DNA of 6,621 nucleotides from an uncultured Planctomycetaceae bacterium. Its GTDB lineage: Bacteria > Planctomycetota > Planctomycetia > Pirellulales > Lacipirellulaceae. The notes beneath the pieces are model-generated. The model saw nothing but the letters and a program-made list of their open reading frames with translations, did no database searches and was not told where the DNA came from. The DNA is taken from the NCBI GenBank assembly GCA_937860165.1, contig CALMBE010000759.1, positions 1-6,621 on the forward strand, written 5' to 3'. A program made the translations under genes and the position numbers. Numbering within the stretch: the first letter of the stretch is position 1; each line of letters begins with the position of its first letter. This document shows, piece by piece, positions 1 through 6,355 of the stretch.

Positions 1-27
1 CATGGCACCCTCATCTTGAAAAACTGA
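1..27 (+). CDS. Possible last codons of an upstream gene (partial)
   Basis: Read from base 1, the sequence gives HGTLILKN and then a TGA stop at 25-27. A perfect palindrome follows seven bases later, which is the usual arrangement at a gene end. Eight residues cannot identify a product, and another + strand frame stays open to a TAG at 57-59, so both the frame and the existence of this gene are uncertain. Confidence 0.22.
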   Translation, partial: HGTLILKN

Positions 28-33
28 TCGGCC

Positions 34-55
34 CCGGAGGCAAGCTTGCCTCCGG
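34..55. repeat. Perfect 22-bp palindrome with CCGGAGG arms
   Basis: The arms CCGGAGGCAAG and CTTGCCTCCGG are exact reverse complements. As RNA they would form a GC-rich stem, with the innermost bases opening as the loop. No T-run follows (CTAGGCCTGC), so it does not look like a classical intrinsic terminator. Its CCGGAGG arm also occurs in the hairpin at 4438-4458, which suggests related dispersed elements. It may mark the 3' end of the gene to the left. Confidence 0.7.
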
Positions 56-270
56 CTAGGCCTGCTACTTTATTCGGGATTGTGCTAGCACTCTTCAAAT
101 CAGCGGATTGCATCGGCTCAGAATGATCTGGCCCGTGTCGGGTGGTTTACCTATTATCCCGAGTGCTGTTGACGCGAAAGCGTTGCAGCAGGCGTTAAAT
201 GTAGTCGGGTGGTGCGATTCCAAGTGGGTATTTCGCATCACAGGTTTCAGCTTGTCATGGAGAGCAAGCC
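56..270. other. Gene-free leader upstream of the LysM gene
   Basis: I find no credible gene here; an open frame from 108 to 443 runs into the LysM gene in another frame and has no family signature. A small palindrome, GTGCTAGCAC, lies at 82-91. No good -35/-10 pair is visible: TTGACG at 169-174 and TTAAAT at 195-200 are 20 bases apart, which is too far. The one functional site I would defend is the ribosome-binding sequence GGAG at 259-262, eight bases before the GTG start at 271. Confidence 0.5.
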
Positions 271-1677
271 GTGAATTCGCTTCGTCCTGTAGTCACGATT
301 GGTTTCTTGGGCATCGTCGGGTTGTTCTTGTGGATGAAAATCAACGAGACCGAGCCGGTCGTCCCCGAGGATGCCGTGGGTTGGAACTTGGATGCGGAAC
401 TCGAGATCGGCGATCCCGAGTTCCCGTCGGAATCTTCCTTTGAGGCGAGCACCGCCTCGGGTGAAGAAGATTCTAGTGCGCCCAGCTTTGGGTCCCCCCA
501 GCCGTTTGCGACCGCGCCTGCTTACAATGCGCAAACCATGAGCGAAGCACCCCCGGCATTTCAGCCACCTGCGAATTCCGCTCCCGCGATGGGTGTGGCC
601 ACTGCCGCACCCAAGACGACCCCCAAGTTGACCGCTCCACCCGCGTTCAATACACCATCGACCCAAGCCGCTCCACTTACTTCGCAGCCGCTTGGCGAAA
701 CACCTGATTTGCCTCCGCTGCCGGCGATACCTCGGTCCGCGGCAGTCGCCGCTACGACCGCAGCGACCACGGCCGCCGCAGTGAAACTGGCCCAGGAAGC
801 CACGCCACCAGCAAATAGTTTGCGGACATCGCCTTCGGCAAGTAATTCAACTCCTTTGGCTTCGCAACCCGCTCCGAGCAAAGCGGCCACTGCCTCGCCG
901 TTCGATACTCAAAACCCTGCGTCGGCGACGGAATCATTCCCACCGGCGGCAGCCAGCACCAATCAGACTTCGCTGTACTCAGCCACGCGGTTGGCCGTGC
1001 AAGGAGCCCTTGATCGGGGCGAGCTCGCCCAGGCTTTGCTCATGCTCTCGGATTGGTATGGCGATCCCTCGCTGACCACGGCCGAGGCTACCGAAGTTCA
1101 AGAGCTGCTGGGGCAACTAGCGGGAAGTGTGATCTATTCGACCGAACATCGCCTCGAACCACCCTATCTGGTCAAGCCGGGCGAAAGCCTGGAAGACATT
1201 GCCGGGCAGTATAATGTACCCTGGCAACTCTTGGCTAAGATCAACGGTTTGAGTAATCCGGACGCTGTTCAGCCGGGGCAACAACTCAAAGTCGTGCGTG
1301 GACCCTTCTCGGCACGGATCGATTTGGGCAAACGGAAACTTGTGATGATGCTCGATCGACGGTATGCGGGCCAATTCGATATCGACATCGACCCACTTTC
1401 TTCGATCGAGGAAGGCTACTGGTCGGTGAATCAAAAACTGTTAACTCCCGCCAACGCGGGCACTCCCAGTCAGGCGGGAATATCGACTGGCGAGGAACGG
1501 AGCATTCTGCTGACCAGCACCACGACGGGTGTGAGCCAAGTCACGGTTCTGCGGGGCATCTCTCCGACACCCAGCGGCAACGACCTGGCAGGTCGCGTGA
1601 TCCAGCTTCAAGCCAGAGATGTCGACGATGTTTACAATATCCTGACCCTCGGCTCGCAAGTCATCATCCGCCGGTGA
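271..1677 (+). CDS. Membrane-anchored LysM protein with a degenerate L,D-transpeptidase (YkuD)-like C-terminus
   Basis: This 468-residue protein probably binds or organises the cell envelope. Residues 6-22 form a hydrophobic anchor (PVVTIGFLGIVGLFLWM), implying that the rest is extracytoplasmic. Residues about 51-235 are a disordered linker rich in Ala, Pro, Ser and Thr, and 236-290 look helical. Residues 298-342 are a LysM module (PYLVKPGESLEDIA, then NGLSNPDAVQPGQQLKV), a fold known to bind N-acetylglucosamine polymers such as peptidoglycan. Residues 344-468 follow the pattern of LysM-linked YkuD transpeptidases, with GPFSARIDL, YAGQFDI and the closing DVDDVYNILTLGSQVIIRR. The enzyme motif HGxx...SxGCxR is absent: the matching stretches read VLRGISP (425-431) and AGRVIQL (440-446). 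The whole protein has no Cys, and its only His (293) lies before the LysM, so cross-linking activity is not expected. I chose the GTG start because GGAG sits eight bases upstream and because the next ATG (codon 22) would remove the anchor. The LysM is secure; the YkuD origin is inferred. Confidence 0.85.
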   Translation: MNSLRPVVTIGFLGIVGLFLWMKINETEPVVPEDAVGWNLDAELEIGDPEFPSESSFEASTASGEEDSSAPSFGSPQPFATAPAYNAQTMSEAPPAFQPPANSAPAMGVATAAPKTTPKLTAPPAFNTPSTQAAPLTSQPLGETPDLPPLPAIPRSAAVAATTAATTAAAVKLAQEATPPANSLRTSPSASNSTPLASQPAPSKAATASPFDTQNPASATESFPPAAASTNQTSLYSATRLAVQGALDRGELAQALLMLSDWYGDPSLTTAEATEVQELLGQLAGSVIYSTEHRLEPPYLVKPGESLEDIAGQYNVPWQLLAKINGLSNPDAVQPGQQLKVVRGPFSARIDLGKRKLVMMLDRRYAGQFDIDIDPLSSIEEGYWSVNQKLLTPANAGTPSQAGISTGEERSILLTSTTTGVSQVTVLRGISPTPSGNDLAGRVIQLQARDVDDVYNILTLGSQVIIRR

Positions 1678-1688
1678 AGAAGATATTT

Positions 1689-1749
1689 GTAGTGGTGGCT
1701 TCCAGCCGCCATTTATCGGAATAATGTGGCGGCTAGAAGCCACCACTAC
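1689..1749. repeat. Long inverted repeat, 23-bp arms
   Basis: Arms 1689-1711 and 1727-1749 match at 22 of 23 positions around a 15-base loop; they begin GTAGTGGTGGCTTC and end GAAGCCACCACTAC. The single mismatch is C·A in + strand RNA but would be a G·U wobble in - strand RNA. It starts 11 bases after the LysM stop codon. There is no T-run, so it resembles a REP-type dispersed element more than a standard terminator, although it could protect or end the transcript. Confidence 0.85.
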
Positions 1750-1811
1750 GATCAACCAGCAAGTCACCGATACTTGTTTGAAATTGCTGCTGAGTGTAAT
1801 CTGTGCACCGT

Positions 1812-1869
1812 GTTAGCCGGCATCGTTCCGGTGCCGGGGTTCAGCGGCATCGGAACGATGCCGGCTAAC
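1812..1869. repeat. Second long inverted repeat, 25-bp arms
   Basis: Arms 1812-1836 and 1845-1869 match at 24 of 25 positions around the 8-base loop GGGTTCAG; they begin GTTAGCCGGCATCG and end CGATGCCGGCTAAC. The one difference gives a G·U pair in + strand RNA, so that strand folds fully. It is unrelated in sequence to the hairpin 62 bases upstream and ends 74 bases before pyrE. It has no T-run, and its role is unknown. Confidence 0.85.
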
Positions 1870-1904
1870 TTAGTGTGTCCGGGAATACAAATCATTGTAA
1901 TCTC

Positions 1905-1913
1905 TGGTATTCT
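1905..1913 (+). promoter_or_regulatory. Weak candidate extended -10 for pyrE
   Basis: TGGTATTCT combines a TG motif with TATTCT, four of six bases matching TATAAT. No recognisable -35 lies 16-18 bases upstream. If used, transcription would begin near 1920 and leave a leader of about 24 bases. The only reasons to list it are its position between the hairpin and pyrE and its likeness to the candidate before fabH. Confidence 0.2.
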
Positions 1914-1943
1914 CTGCTACCTCCTGTAGAAACCTCTTAATTC

Positions 1944-2492
1944 ATGTACGACCGACAGGCACTTGTTGATCTGGTTCGTGAGCGGGCGCTCAAGTTTGGG
2001 GAGTTCACGTTGGCTTCGGGCAAGCAGGCCAGTTATTACTTGGATTGTCGGCAAGTGACGCTCGATTCGCGGGGTGCTCGTTTGATCGGCGCCGGAATGC
2101 TCGAACTACTCGGCGACGATCTACCGCAACTTGTCGGCGGGATGGCCATCGGGGCCGATCCGATCACAGCGGCAATCCTCACCCTGGCAGGCATTCAAGA
2201 AATTCCGCTGCGGGGGGTGATGGTTCGCAAGGAACCCAAGGGCCATGGCTTGGGCAAACATGTCGAAGGTCCCTTCGAGGCCGGGGAAAGTCTGGTGATT
2301 GTCGAAGATGTGGTTACCACCGGCGGGTCGTCGCTCAAGGCAATCGAACACTGCGAAGCTGTTGGGCTGAAGGTGCGGCGGGTCTTGGCCATCATCGACC
2401 GACTCGAGGGGGGCCGCGAGGCCTTTGCCGCGCGTGGTTACGAGCTGACAACTCTGCTTACGATTCGGGATTTTGGTATCGAGTCGTGCTAA
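1944..2492 (+). CDS. pyrE: Orotate phosphoribosyltransferase
   Basis: This enzyme joins orotate to PRPP, giving orotidine 5'-monophosphate and pyrophosphate, the fifth step of pyrimidine synthesis in the cytoplasm. At 182 residues it is slightly shorter than many bacterial PyrE proteins. The orotate-side motif FTLASGKQASYYLDCR is at 21-36. The catalytic loop RKEPKGHG at 95-102 carries the Lys and His residues known from the family, and the PRPP-binding signature VIVEDVVTTGGSS is at 118-130. The ATG at 1944 gives the normal N-terminus; there is no Shine-Dalgarno sequence before it (ACCTCTTAATTC). No attenuator of the enterobacterial type is visible upstream, only the two long hairpins. The TAA stop at 2490-2492 lies inside a copy of the post-stop repeat, which also encodes the final Cys codon. 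The next gene starts 30 bases downstream and may share the transcript. Confidence 0.96.
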   Translation: MYDRQALVDLVRERALKFGEFTLASGKQASYYLDCRQVTLDSRGARLIGAGMLELLGDDLPQLVGGMAIGADPITAAILTLAGIQEIPLRGVMVRKEPKGHGLGKHVEGPFEAGESLVIVEDVVTTGGSSLKAIEHCEAVGLKVRRVLAIIDRLEGGREAFAARGYELTTLLTIRDFGIESC

Positions 2493-2507
2493 ACCGCAAG
2501 CGGCGGG
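2488..2507 (+). repeat. Post-stop repeat, copy 1 (overlaps the pyrE stop)
   Basis: GCTAAACCGCAAGCGGCGGG contains the small inverted repeat CCGC-AA-GCGG. The TAA within it is the pyrE stop codon. Copies 2-4 are at 3216, 4469 and 6356, all in this orientation. Its 3' edge and following bases (GTAGG) give the next gene its only weak Shine-Dalgarno-like sequence. Confidence 0.75.
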
Positions 2508-2522
2508 TAGGATAATTCTTGG

Positions 2523-3200
2523 ATGGAAACATCGCTCCACCGCCAACTCAAGGCCCATTACGCACCCGATGCCGCGCGACAGGAAGTCGTGTGCGATGGG
2601 TACCGCATCGATGCCGTATCGCGGGGGCGATTGATCGAGATTCAACACGGCTCGCTGGCCGCCATTCGGGACAAGATTGCCGCGCTGCTGATGGAACATA
2701 AAGTGACGGTCGTGAAACCGATCCTGGCCTCGAAGGTATTGATCAAACTCGACAAGAAAAACGGTACGGAAGTGAGTCGGCGAATGAGTCCCAAGCGGGG
2801 GCAAATTTACGACCTGTTCGAGGAGTTGGTCTACTTCACGCGGGTATTTCCCCACGAGCGGCTGACGCTCGAAGTGGCCCTGGTCGATGTGGAGGAAACT
2901 CGCTACCCGGGGCATGGAAAACGCCGGCGGCGGCGGGCAGGAGATTTTCAGATCGCCGATCAACAGTTGGTGCGGATCGTCGCCACCCATCGGTTTCGCA
3001 AACTGGCCGATCTCCGCAAGCTGTTGCCCCGAGAGCTCCCCGCCACATTCCACACCGGACATTTGGCCGAGTCGCTCAAAATCCAACGGGGGATCGCCCA
3101 GCGGATTGCCTACTGCCTGCGGGAGACCGGTGCAATTCAAATGGTGGGAAAAGTGGGAAATGCTCTCGTCTACCGCTCCACGGGGAGGCCGGCGGCTTGA
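2523..3200 (+). CDS. Uncharacterised protein, PD-(D/E)XK nuclease-like N-terminus and winged-helix-like C-terminus
   Basis: I cannot assign an experimentally known function to this 225-residue protein. Residues 19-68 read like the core of a PD-(D/E)XK nuclease: a strand around YRIDAV with Asp30, the strand LIEIQ with Glu39 and Gln41 (an E-x-Q form), then the helix AAIRDKIAALLMEHK and the strand VTVVKPI. Residues 132-139 are strongly basic (GKRRRRRA). Residues 154-218 look like a winged helix: FHTGHLAESL, then QRGIAQRIAYCLRETGAI and a wing-like VGKVGNALVYR. This suggests a DNA- or RNA-acting protein, possibly with nuclease activity. I vaguely recall similar planctomycete proteins placed in a domain-of-unknown-function family, but cannot confirm it. 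The ATG at 2523 is 30 bases after pyrE with almost no Shine-Dalgarno sequence, so co-transcription and coupled translation are plausible. Base composition matches its neighbours. The gene is well supported; the fold is inferred from motif spacing alone. Confidence 0.82.
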   Translation: METSLHRQLKAHYAPDAARQEVVCDGYRIDAVSRGRLIEIQHGSLAAIRDKIAALLMEHKVTVVKPILASKVLIKLDKKNGTEVSRRMSPKRGQIYDLFEELVYFTRVFPHERLTLEVALVDVEETRYPGHGKRRRRRAGDFQIADQQLVRIVATHRFRKLADLRKLLPRELPATFHTGHLAESLKIQRGIAQRIAYCLRETGAIQMVGKVGNALVYRSTGRPAA

Positions 3201-3215
3201 ATTGCCTGCGGGAGC

Positions 3216-3235
3216 GCTCAACCGCAAGCGGCGAT
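3216..3235 (+). repeat. Post-stop repeat, copy 2
   Basis: GCTCAACCGCAAGCGGCGAT differs from copy 1 at one of its first 18 bases, with CCGCAAGCGG intact. It starts 16 bases after the stop codon of the uncharacterised gene, in the direction of transcription. Confidence 0.7.
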
Positions 3236-3257
3236 GCCTGACCACGAACTGCTACCG

Positions 3258-3287
3258 CTGCTCAATTTGCTCCGTTTCTGGTACGAT
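3258..3287 (+). promoter_or_regulatory. Candidate promoter for fabH (extended -10)
   Basis: The -10 would be TACGAT at 3282-3287, preceded by TG one base upstream (TGGTACGAT). CTGCTC at 3258-3263 is a poor -35 at an 18-base spacing. Transcription would begin near 3294 and leave a leader of roughly 68 bases. It fits the position between genes, but the match is weak and the promoter preferences of this organism are unknown. Confidence 0.28.
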
Positions 3288-3361
3288 TTACCGCTGAGCC
3301 ACCCGCTTCAACGCGCCCGCACCCGAAAGGCCGCGGCACATCAGCTTAAAGGTATCCTACG

Positions 3362-4366
3362 ATGAGCGTTTCTCCCATTCCGCTACGGAACTACCCCGTA
3401 CGGCAGCTCATGGGTATTCAGATCGTGGGTACGGGAAGTTTCTTGCCGGACAAGGTGGTGACGAACGAAGACCTGGCTTCGCTCGGTTGCGATGCCCAGT
3501 GGATCGTCCAGCGGACCGGGATCCGTGAACGTCGTCACGCTCCGCCGGAGATGATGACCAGCGACATGGCAGTCGCAGCCGCCGAACGGGCGATGGAACG
3601 CGCTGGTGTCGGGCCGAGTGAAATCGATCTGTTGGTCTTGGGCACGTTCACGCCCGATCGCTTAGTGCCCGCCACGGCAACCGCGGTGCAAGAGCGTTTG
3701 GGACTGGCCTGTGGTGCGTTCGACTTGAATGCTGCCTGTTCGGGTTTTGCTTACGCGCTCATCACCGGGATGCAATTCGTGGCAACAGGTTGTAGCCAAC
3801 GGGCCCTGGTGATCGGGGCGGATACGAATTCGAGAATTGTCGATCCCGAGGACATTAAAACTTATCCGCTCTTTGGCGATGGCGCGGGGGCCGTGATTCT
3901 GGCACCGGCCAGCAGCGAACAAGGAGCCCTGTCGCTGACACTGGGTGCCGATGGCTCGGGGGCCGACTTGCTGTGTCGCAATACGGGCGGGGTGGCGAAA
4001 CCCTATGATCCCGATGATTGGTTTATGAAAATGGACGGCAAGCCGGTCTTCAAGTGGGCCGTCAGGCTGGTGGATGAAGTCTCGCGACGAGCGGTCGAGT
4101 CGGCTGGGTTGACGCTGGATCAAGTTGATTGGTGGATTTTTCACCAAGCAAATGTTCGCATCCTCGATGCCGCCGTCAACTCGCTCGGGATCGACCGCGA
4201 GCGGGTCGTCATGCACCTAGATCACTACGGCAATACCTCGGCGGCCAGCATTCCGATCGCCCTCGACGAAACTTTGCGCAGCGGCAAGATCAAGCGGGGG
4301 CAAACCGTTTTGATGTCGGGCTTCGGTGCGGGTCTCACCTGGGGTACGGTGGTCTTTCGGTGGTAA
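3362..4366 (+). CDS. fabH: 3-oxoacyl-[ACP] synthase III (FabH)
   Basis: FabH condenses a primer acyl-CoA, usually acetyl-CoA, with malonyl-ACP to start each round of type II fatty-acid synthesis in the cytoplasm. The catalytic triad is complete: Cys126 in NAACSGFAYAL, His261 in IFHQANVRI and Asn291 in HYGNTSAASIP. The entrance motif QWIVQRTGIRERR (46-58) and the glycine-rich end SGFGAGLTWG (319-328) are standard for FabH. At 334 residues it has about 16 extra at the N-terminus compared with typical FabH. Met17 (ATG at 3410) begins the normal MGIQIVGTG, giving 318 residues. I kept ATG 3362 because AAAGG lies at 3348-3352, nine bases upstream, while nothing comparable precedes 3410. The other fatty-acid genes often beside fabH (plsX, fabD, acpP) are not in the window, so it stands alone here. 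Acyl-CoA preference cannot be read from the sequence. Confidence 0.95.
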   Translation: MSVSPIPLRNYPVRQLMGIQIVGTGSFLPDKVVTNEDLASLGCDAQWIVQRTGIRERRHAPPEMMTSDMAVAAAERAMERAGVGPSEIDLLVLGTFTPDRLVPATATAVQERLGLACGAFDLNAACSGFAYALITGMQFVATGCSQRALVIGADTNSRIVDPEDIKTYPLFGDGAGAVILAPASSEQGALSLTLGADGSGADLLCRNTGGVAKPYDPDDWFMKMDGKPVFKWAVRLVDEVSRRAVESAGLTLDQVDWWIFHQANVRILDAAVNSLGIDRERVVMHLDHYGNTSAASIPIALDETLRSGKIKRGQTVLMSGFGAGLTWGTVVFRW

Positions 4367-4387
4367 GAGGGGGCTGGGAGAATGTTG

Positions 4388-4415
4388 GATGTGTGATGTG
4401 TGATTGTTGATGTGA
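4388..4415. repeat. Degenerate heptamer tandem repeat (GATGTGT)n
   Basis: There are four 7-base units in a row: GATGTGT, GATGTGT, GATTGTT and GATGTGA. They lie 22 bases after the fabH stop and are followed by an A-rich stretch, GAAGAAATAAAAAAATC. Composition differs sharply from the GC-rich genes on both sides. This looks like low-complexity spacer; no function is evident. Confidence 0.6.
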
Positions 4416-4437
4416 AGAAATAAAAAAATCAGGCGAG

Positions 4438-4458
4438 CCGGAGGACGTTAGTCCCCGG
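4438..4458. repeat. Small hairpin between fabH and pepF
   Basis: CCGG-A-GGAC and GTCC-CCGG pair fully around the loop GTTA, with one bulged A at 4442. The left arm CCGGAGG repeats the arm of the palindrome at 34-55. A post-stop repeat copy begins 11 bases downstream, so the two may be parts of one composite dispersed element. No T-run follows. Confidence 0.65.
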
Positions 4459-4468
4459 AGTGAAACGC

Positions 4469-4488
4469 GCTAAACCGCAAGCGACAGA
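4469..4488 (+). repeat. Post-stop repeat, copy 3 (diverged)
   Basis: GCTAAACCGCAAGCGACAGA is identical to copy 1 for the first 15 bases, then differs. The change at 4484 breaks the outermost pair of the CCGC-AA-GCGG stem. It lies 102 bases after the fabH stop and 34 bases before the pepF start, and is the only copy not immediately after its gene. Confidence 0.65.
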
Positions 4489-4522
4489 CAAAGGACCACT
4501 GACAACTATCGATTGATCCACT

Positions 4523-6346
4523 ATGACCGCTACTAAGAAACTTCCGAAACTATCGACCCTTCCACTGCGCAGCAAAGTCAAACTTGCCGATACTTGGGAC
4601 CTTGGTTCGCTGTATCCGAATGACGAAGCCTGGGAAAAGGACTTCCGCGCCTGGGAAAAGCTGATCCCCCAGTATGCGAAGTACCAAGGGACTTTGGGGT
4701 CGGGTGCCGAGCGTATCGCGGAGTGTTTTAAGTTTGATACGAAATTCGACCGCCAGGGCGAACGCATCAGCACCTACGCTTTTCTCAAAAGCACCGAAGA
4801 CACGGCCAACAGCGAATACCAACGGATGGTGGGTCGCTTTCAACACGCGGCCAGCGAGGCCGGTCAGGCGGCGAGTTTCATTCGCCCCGAGATTATGGCG
4901 ATCCCCGCGAAGAAACTCAGCGAGTTTCTCAAGTCGAAATCGCTCGCTCCGTTCCGACTCGTGCTCGAGCGGATGGTCCGCTATCGGCCGCACACGCTCT
5001 CCAACGCCGAGGAAAAACTGCTCGCCATGCAGAGCCAGATGTCTGAGACGGCCAACCACACGTTTCGGCAGTTGACCGATGCCGATTTCAAATTTGGCAT
5101 GATCAAAAACGAAAGCGGCGAGTTGGTCGAGTTGTCGCACTCCTCATATTCGGCACTCCTGCATGCCCCCAAGCGGACGGTCCGGAGCGGGGCGTTTCAC
5201 CAGTATTACGGCGTGTACGAATCGCACGAAAACGCCCTGGCCGCCACGCTGAGCGGGTCCGTGCAGTGCGATGTCTACTACGCCAAGGCCCGCGGTTATT
5301 CGAGCGCGATCGAATCTTCCCTTTTTCGCGACAACGTGCCGCTGGCAGTGTACGACAATTTGATCGGTGCCGTGCGCGGGAAGCTGCCCGCCTTGTATCG
5401 GTACTATGATTTGCGTCGCCGCAAGATGCGGCTCAAGGACATCCACCACTACGACACCTACGTGCCGATTCTCAGCGATCTGGATCAACGGCGAACGTGG
5501 CAACAGGCGGTCAATACGGTGATGGCCTCACTCGCGCCCTTAGGCAAGGAATACACGAGCGTGCTCGAACGTGGGCTCACGAGTGACCGGTGGTGCGATC
5601 GGTATCCCAATCGCGGCAAGCAGAGCGGGGCGTTTAGTTGCGGGTCGTTCGACGGGGCCCCCTACATCATGATGAATTACCAGCCCACGGTGCTCGACCA
5701 CGTCTTTACTTTGGCGCATGAGGCGGGGCACTCGATGCACAGTTATTATTCCTCGAAACATCAACCGTTTCAGTATTACAATTATGTAATCTTTGTCGCG
5801 GAAGTGGCAAGCACTTTTAACGAGCAATTGCTGAGTCGGCATTTGCTCGACGAAGCCCACACCGATGCCGAACGGGCGTATCTTGTGAACCGCGATATCG
5901 ATGCCATCCGTGGCACAATCATCCGACAAACCATGTTCGCCGAGTTTGAAAAAATTATTCACGCCTTGGCCGAGGGGGGCGAACCGCTGACGATCGACTG
6001 CCTCAAAAACGAATATGGGAAGCTGTTAGCGGATTATTTTGGTCCGGACTTTGTGATCGACCCCCAATTGCACCTCGAATGCCTACGGATCCCGCATTTT
6101 TATCGGGCGTTTTACGTGTACAAGTACGCGACCGGCCTGTCGGCGGCGATTGCCCTCTCGGAGCGCGTGCTGGGGGGTGGCCCGCGGGAACTCGATGATT
6201 ATTTGTCGTTCCTCAAAGGGGGTTGCTCGAAGTTCCCCCTCGATCTCTTGCGCGACGCCGGAGTCGACATGGAACAACCCACCCCGGTCGAGACGGCGCT
6301 GGCGCGGTTTGAATCGCTGGTGGATGAGTTGGATACGCTGCTGTGA
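4523..6346 (+). CDS. pepF: Oligoendopeptidase F, M3-family zinc metallopeptidase
   Basis: PepF-type enzymes cut short peptides internally in the cytoplasm and help recycle them. The 607-residue length is typical of the family. No signal peptide is present; the N-terminus KVKLADTWDLGSLYPND is the usual PepF opening. The helical N-terminal domain covers about 80-195, and the M3 catalytic domain about 205-590. The zinc site is complete: HEAGH at 399-403 supplies two His ligands and the catalytic Glu400, and Glu427 in FVAEVASTFNE is the third ligand, 24 residues on. RGKQSGAFSCG and APYIMMNYQP before the site, and the cluster IPHFYRAFYVYKYATG (His525 with several Tyr residues that in the family stabilise the transition state), are further hallmarks. 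The ATG at 4523 has no Shine-Dalgarno sequence. The spacer of 156 bases after fabH suggests separate expression, but I see no good promoter. Substrate range cannot be predicted. Confidence 0.95.
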   Translation: MTATKKLPKLSTLPLRSKVKLADTWDLGSLYPNDEAWEKDFRAWEKLIPQYAKYQGTLGSGAERIAECFKFDTKFDRQGERISTYAFLKSTEDTANSEYQRMVGRFQHAASEAGQAASFIRPEIMAIPAKKLSEFLKSKSLAPFRLVLERMVRYRPHTLSNAEEKLLAMQSQMSETANHTFRQLTDADFKFGMIKNESGELVELSHSSYSALLHAPKRTVRSGAFHQYYGVYESHENALAATLSGSVQCDVYYAKARGYSSAIESSLFRDNVPLAVYDNLIGAVRGKLPALYRYYDLRRRKMRLKDIHHYDTYVPILSDLDQRRTWQQAVNTVMASLAPLGKEYTSVLERGLTSDRWCDRYPNRGKQSGAFSCGSFDGAPYIMMNYQPTVLDHVFTLAHEAGHSMHSYYSSKHQPFQYYNYVIFVAEVASTFNEQLLSRHLLDEAHTDAERAYLVNRDIDAIRGTIIRQTMFAEFEKIIHALAEGGEPLTIDCLKNEYGKLLADYFGPDFVIDPQLHLECLRIPHFYRAFYVYKYATGLSAAIALSERVLGGGPRELDDYLSFLKGGCSKFPLDLLRDAGVDMEQPTPVETALARFESLVDELDTLL

Positions 6347-6355
6347 GACACTGAG

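Noticed and set aside
169..200. Possible promoter before the LysM gene (TTGACG and TTAAAT)
   Set aside because: The spacing is 20 bases, and no alternative hexamer falls at 16-18 bases.
137..213. Direct repeat GTCGGGTGGT at 137-146 and 204-213
   Set aside because: Only ten bases, two copies and no associated structure; plausible by chance in this composition.
108..443. Open frame of 111 codons on the + strand
   Set aside because: Overlaps the LysM gene by 173 bases in another frame, contains no known motif, and has no ribosome-binding site.
1689..1869. The two long hairpins as standard intrinsic terminators
   Set aside because: Neither is followed by a T-run on either strand, so I list them as inverted repeats only.
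2121..3245. Long open frame of 374 codons on the - strand
   Set aside because: It lies antisense across pyrE and the uncharacterised gene, has no recognisable domain, and is rich in Pro, Arg and His as expected of a shadow frame in GC-rich DNA. pyrE on the + strand is certain.
3662..4216. Open frame of 184 codons on the - strand
   Set aside because: Entirely inside fabH, whose catalytic residues are all in the + strand frame; there is no family signature.
4550..5140. Open frame of 196 codons on the - strand
   Set aside because: Antisense to the N-terminal part of pepF and without recognisable motifs.
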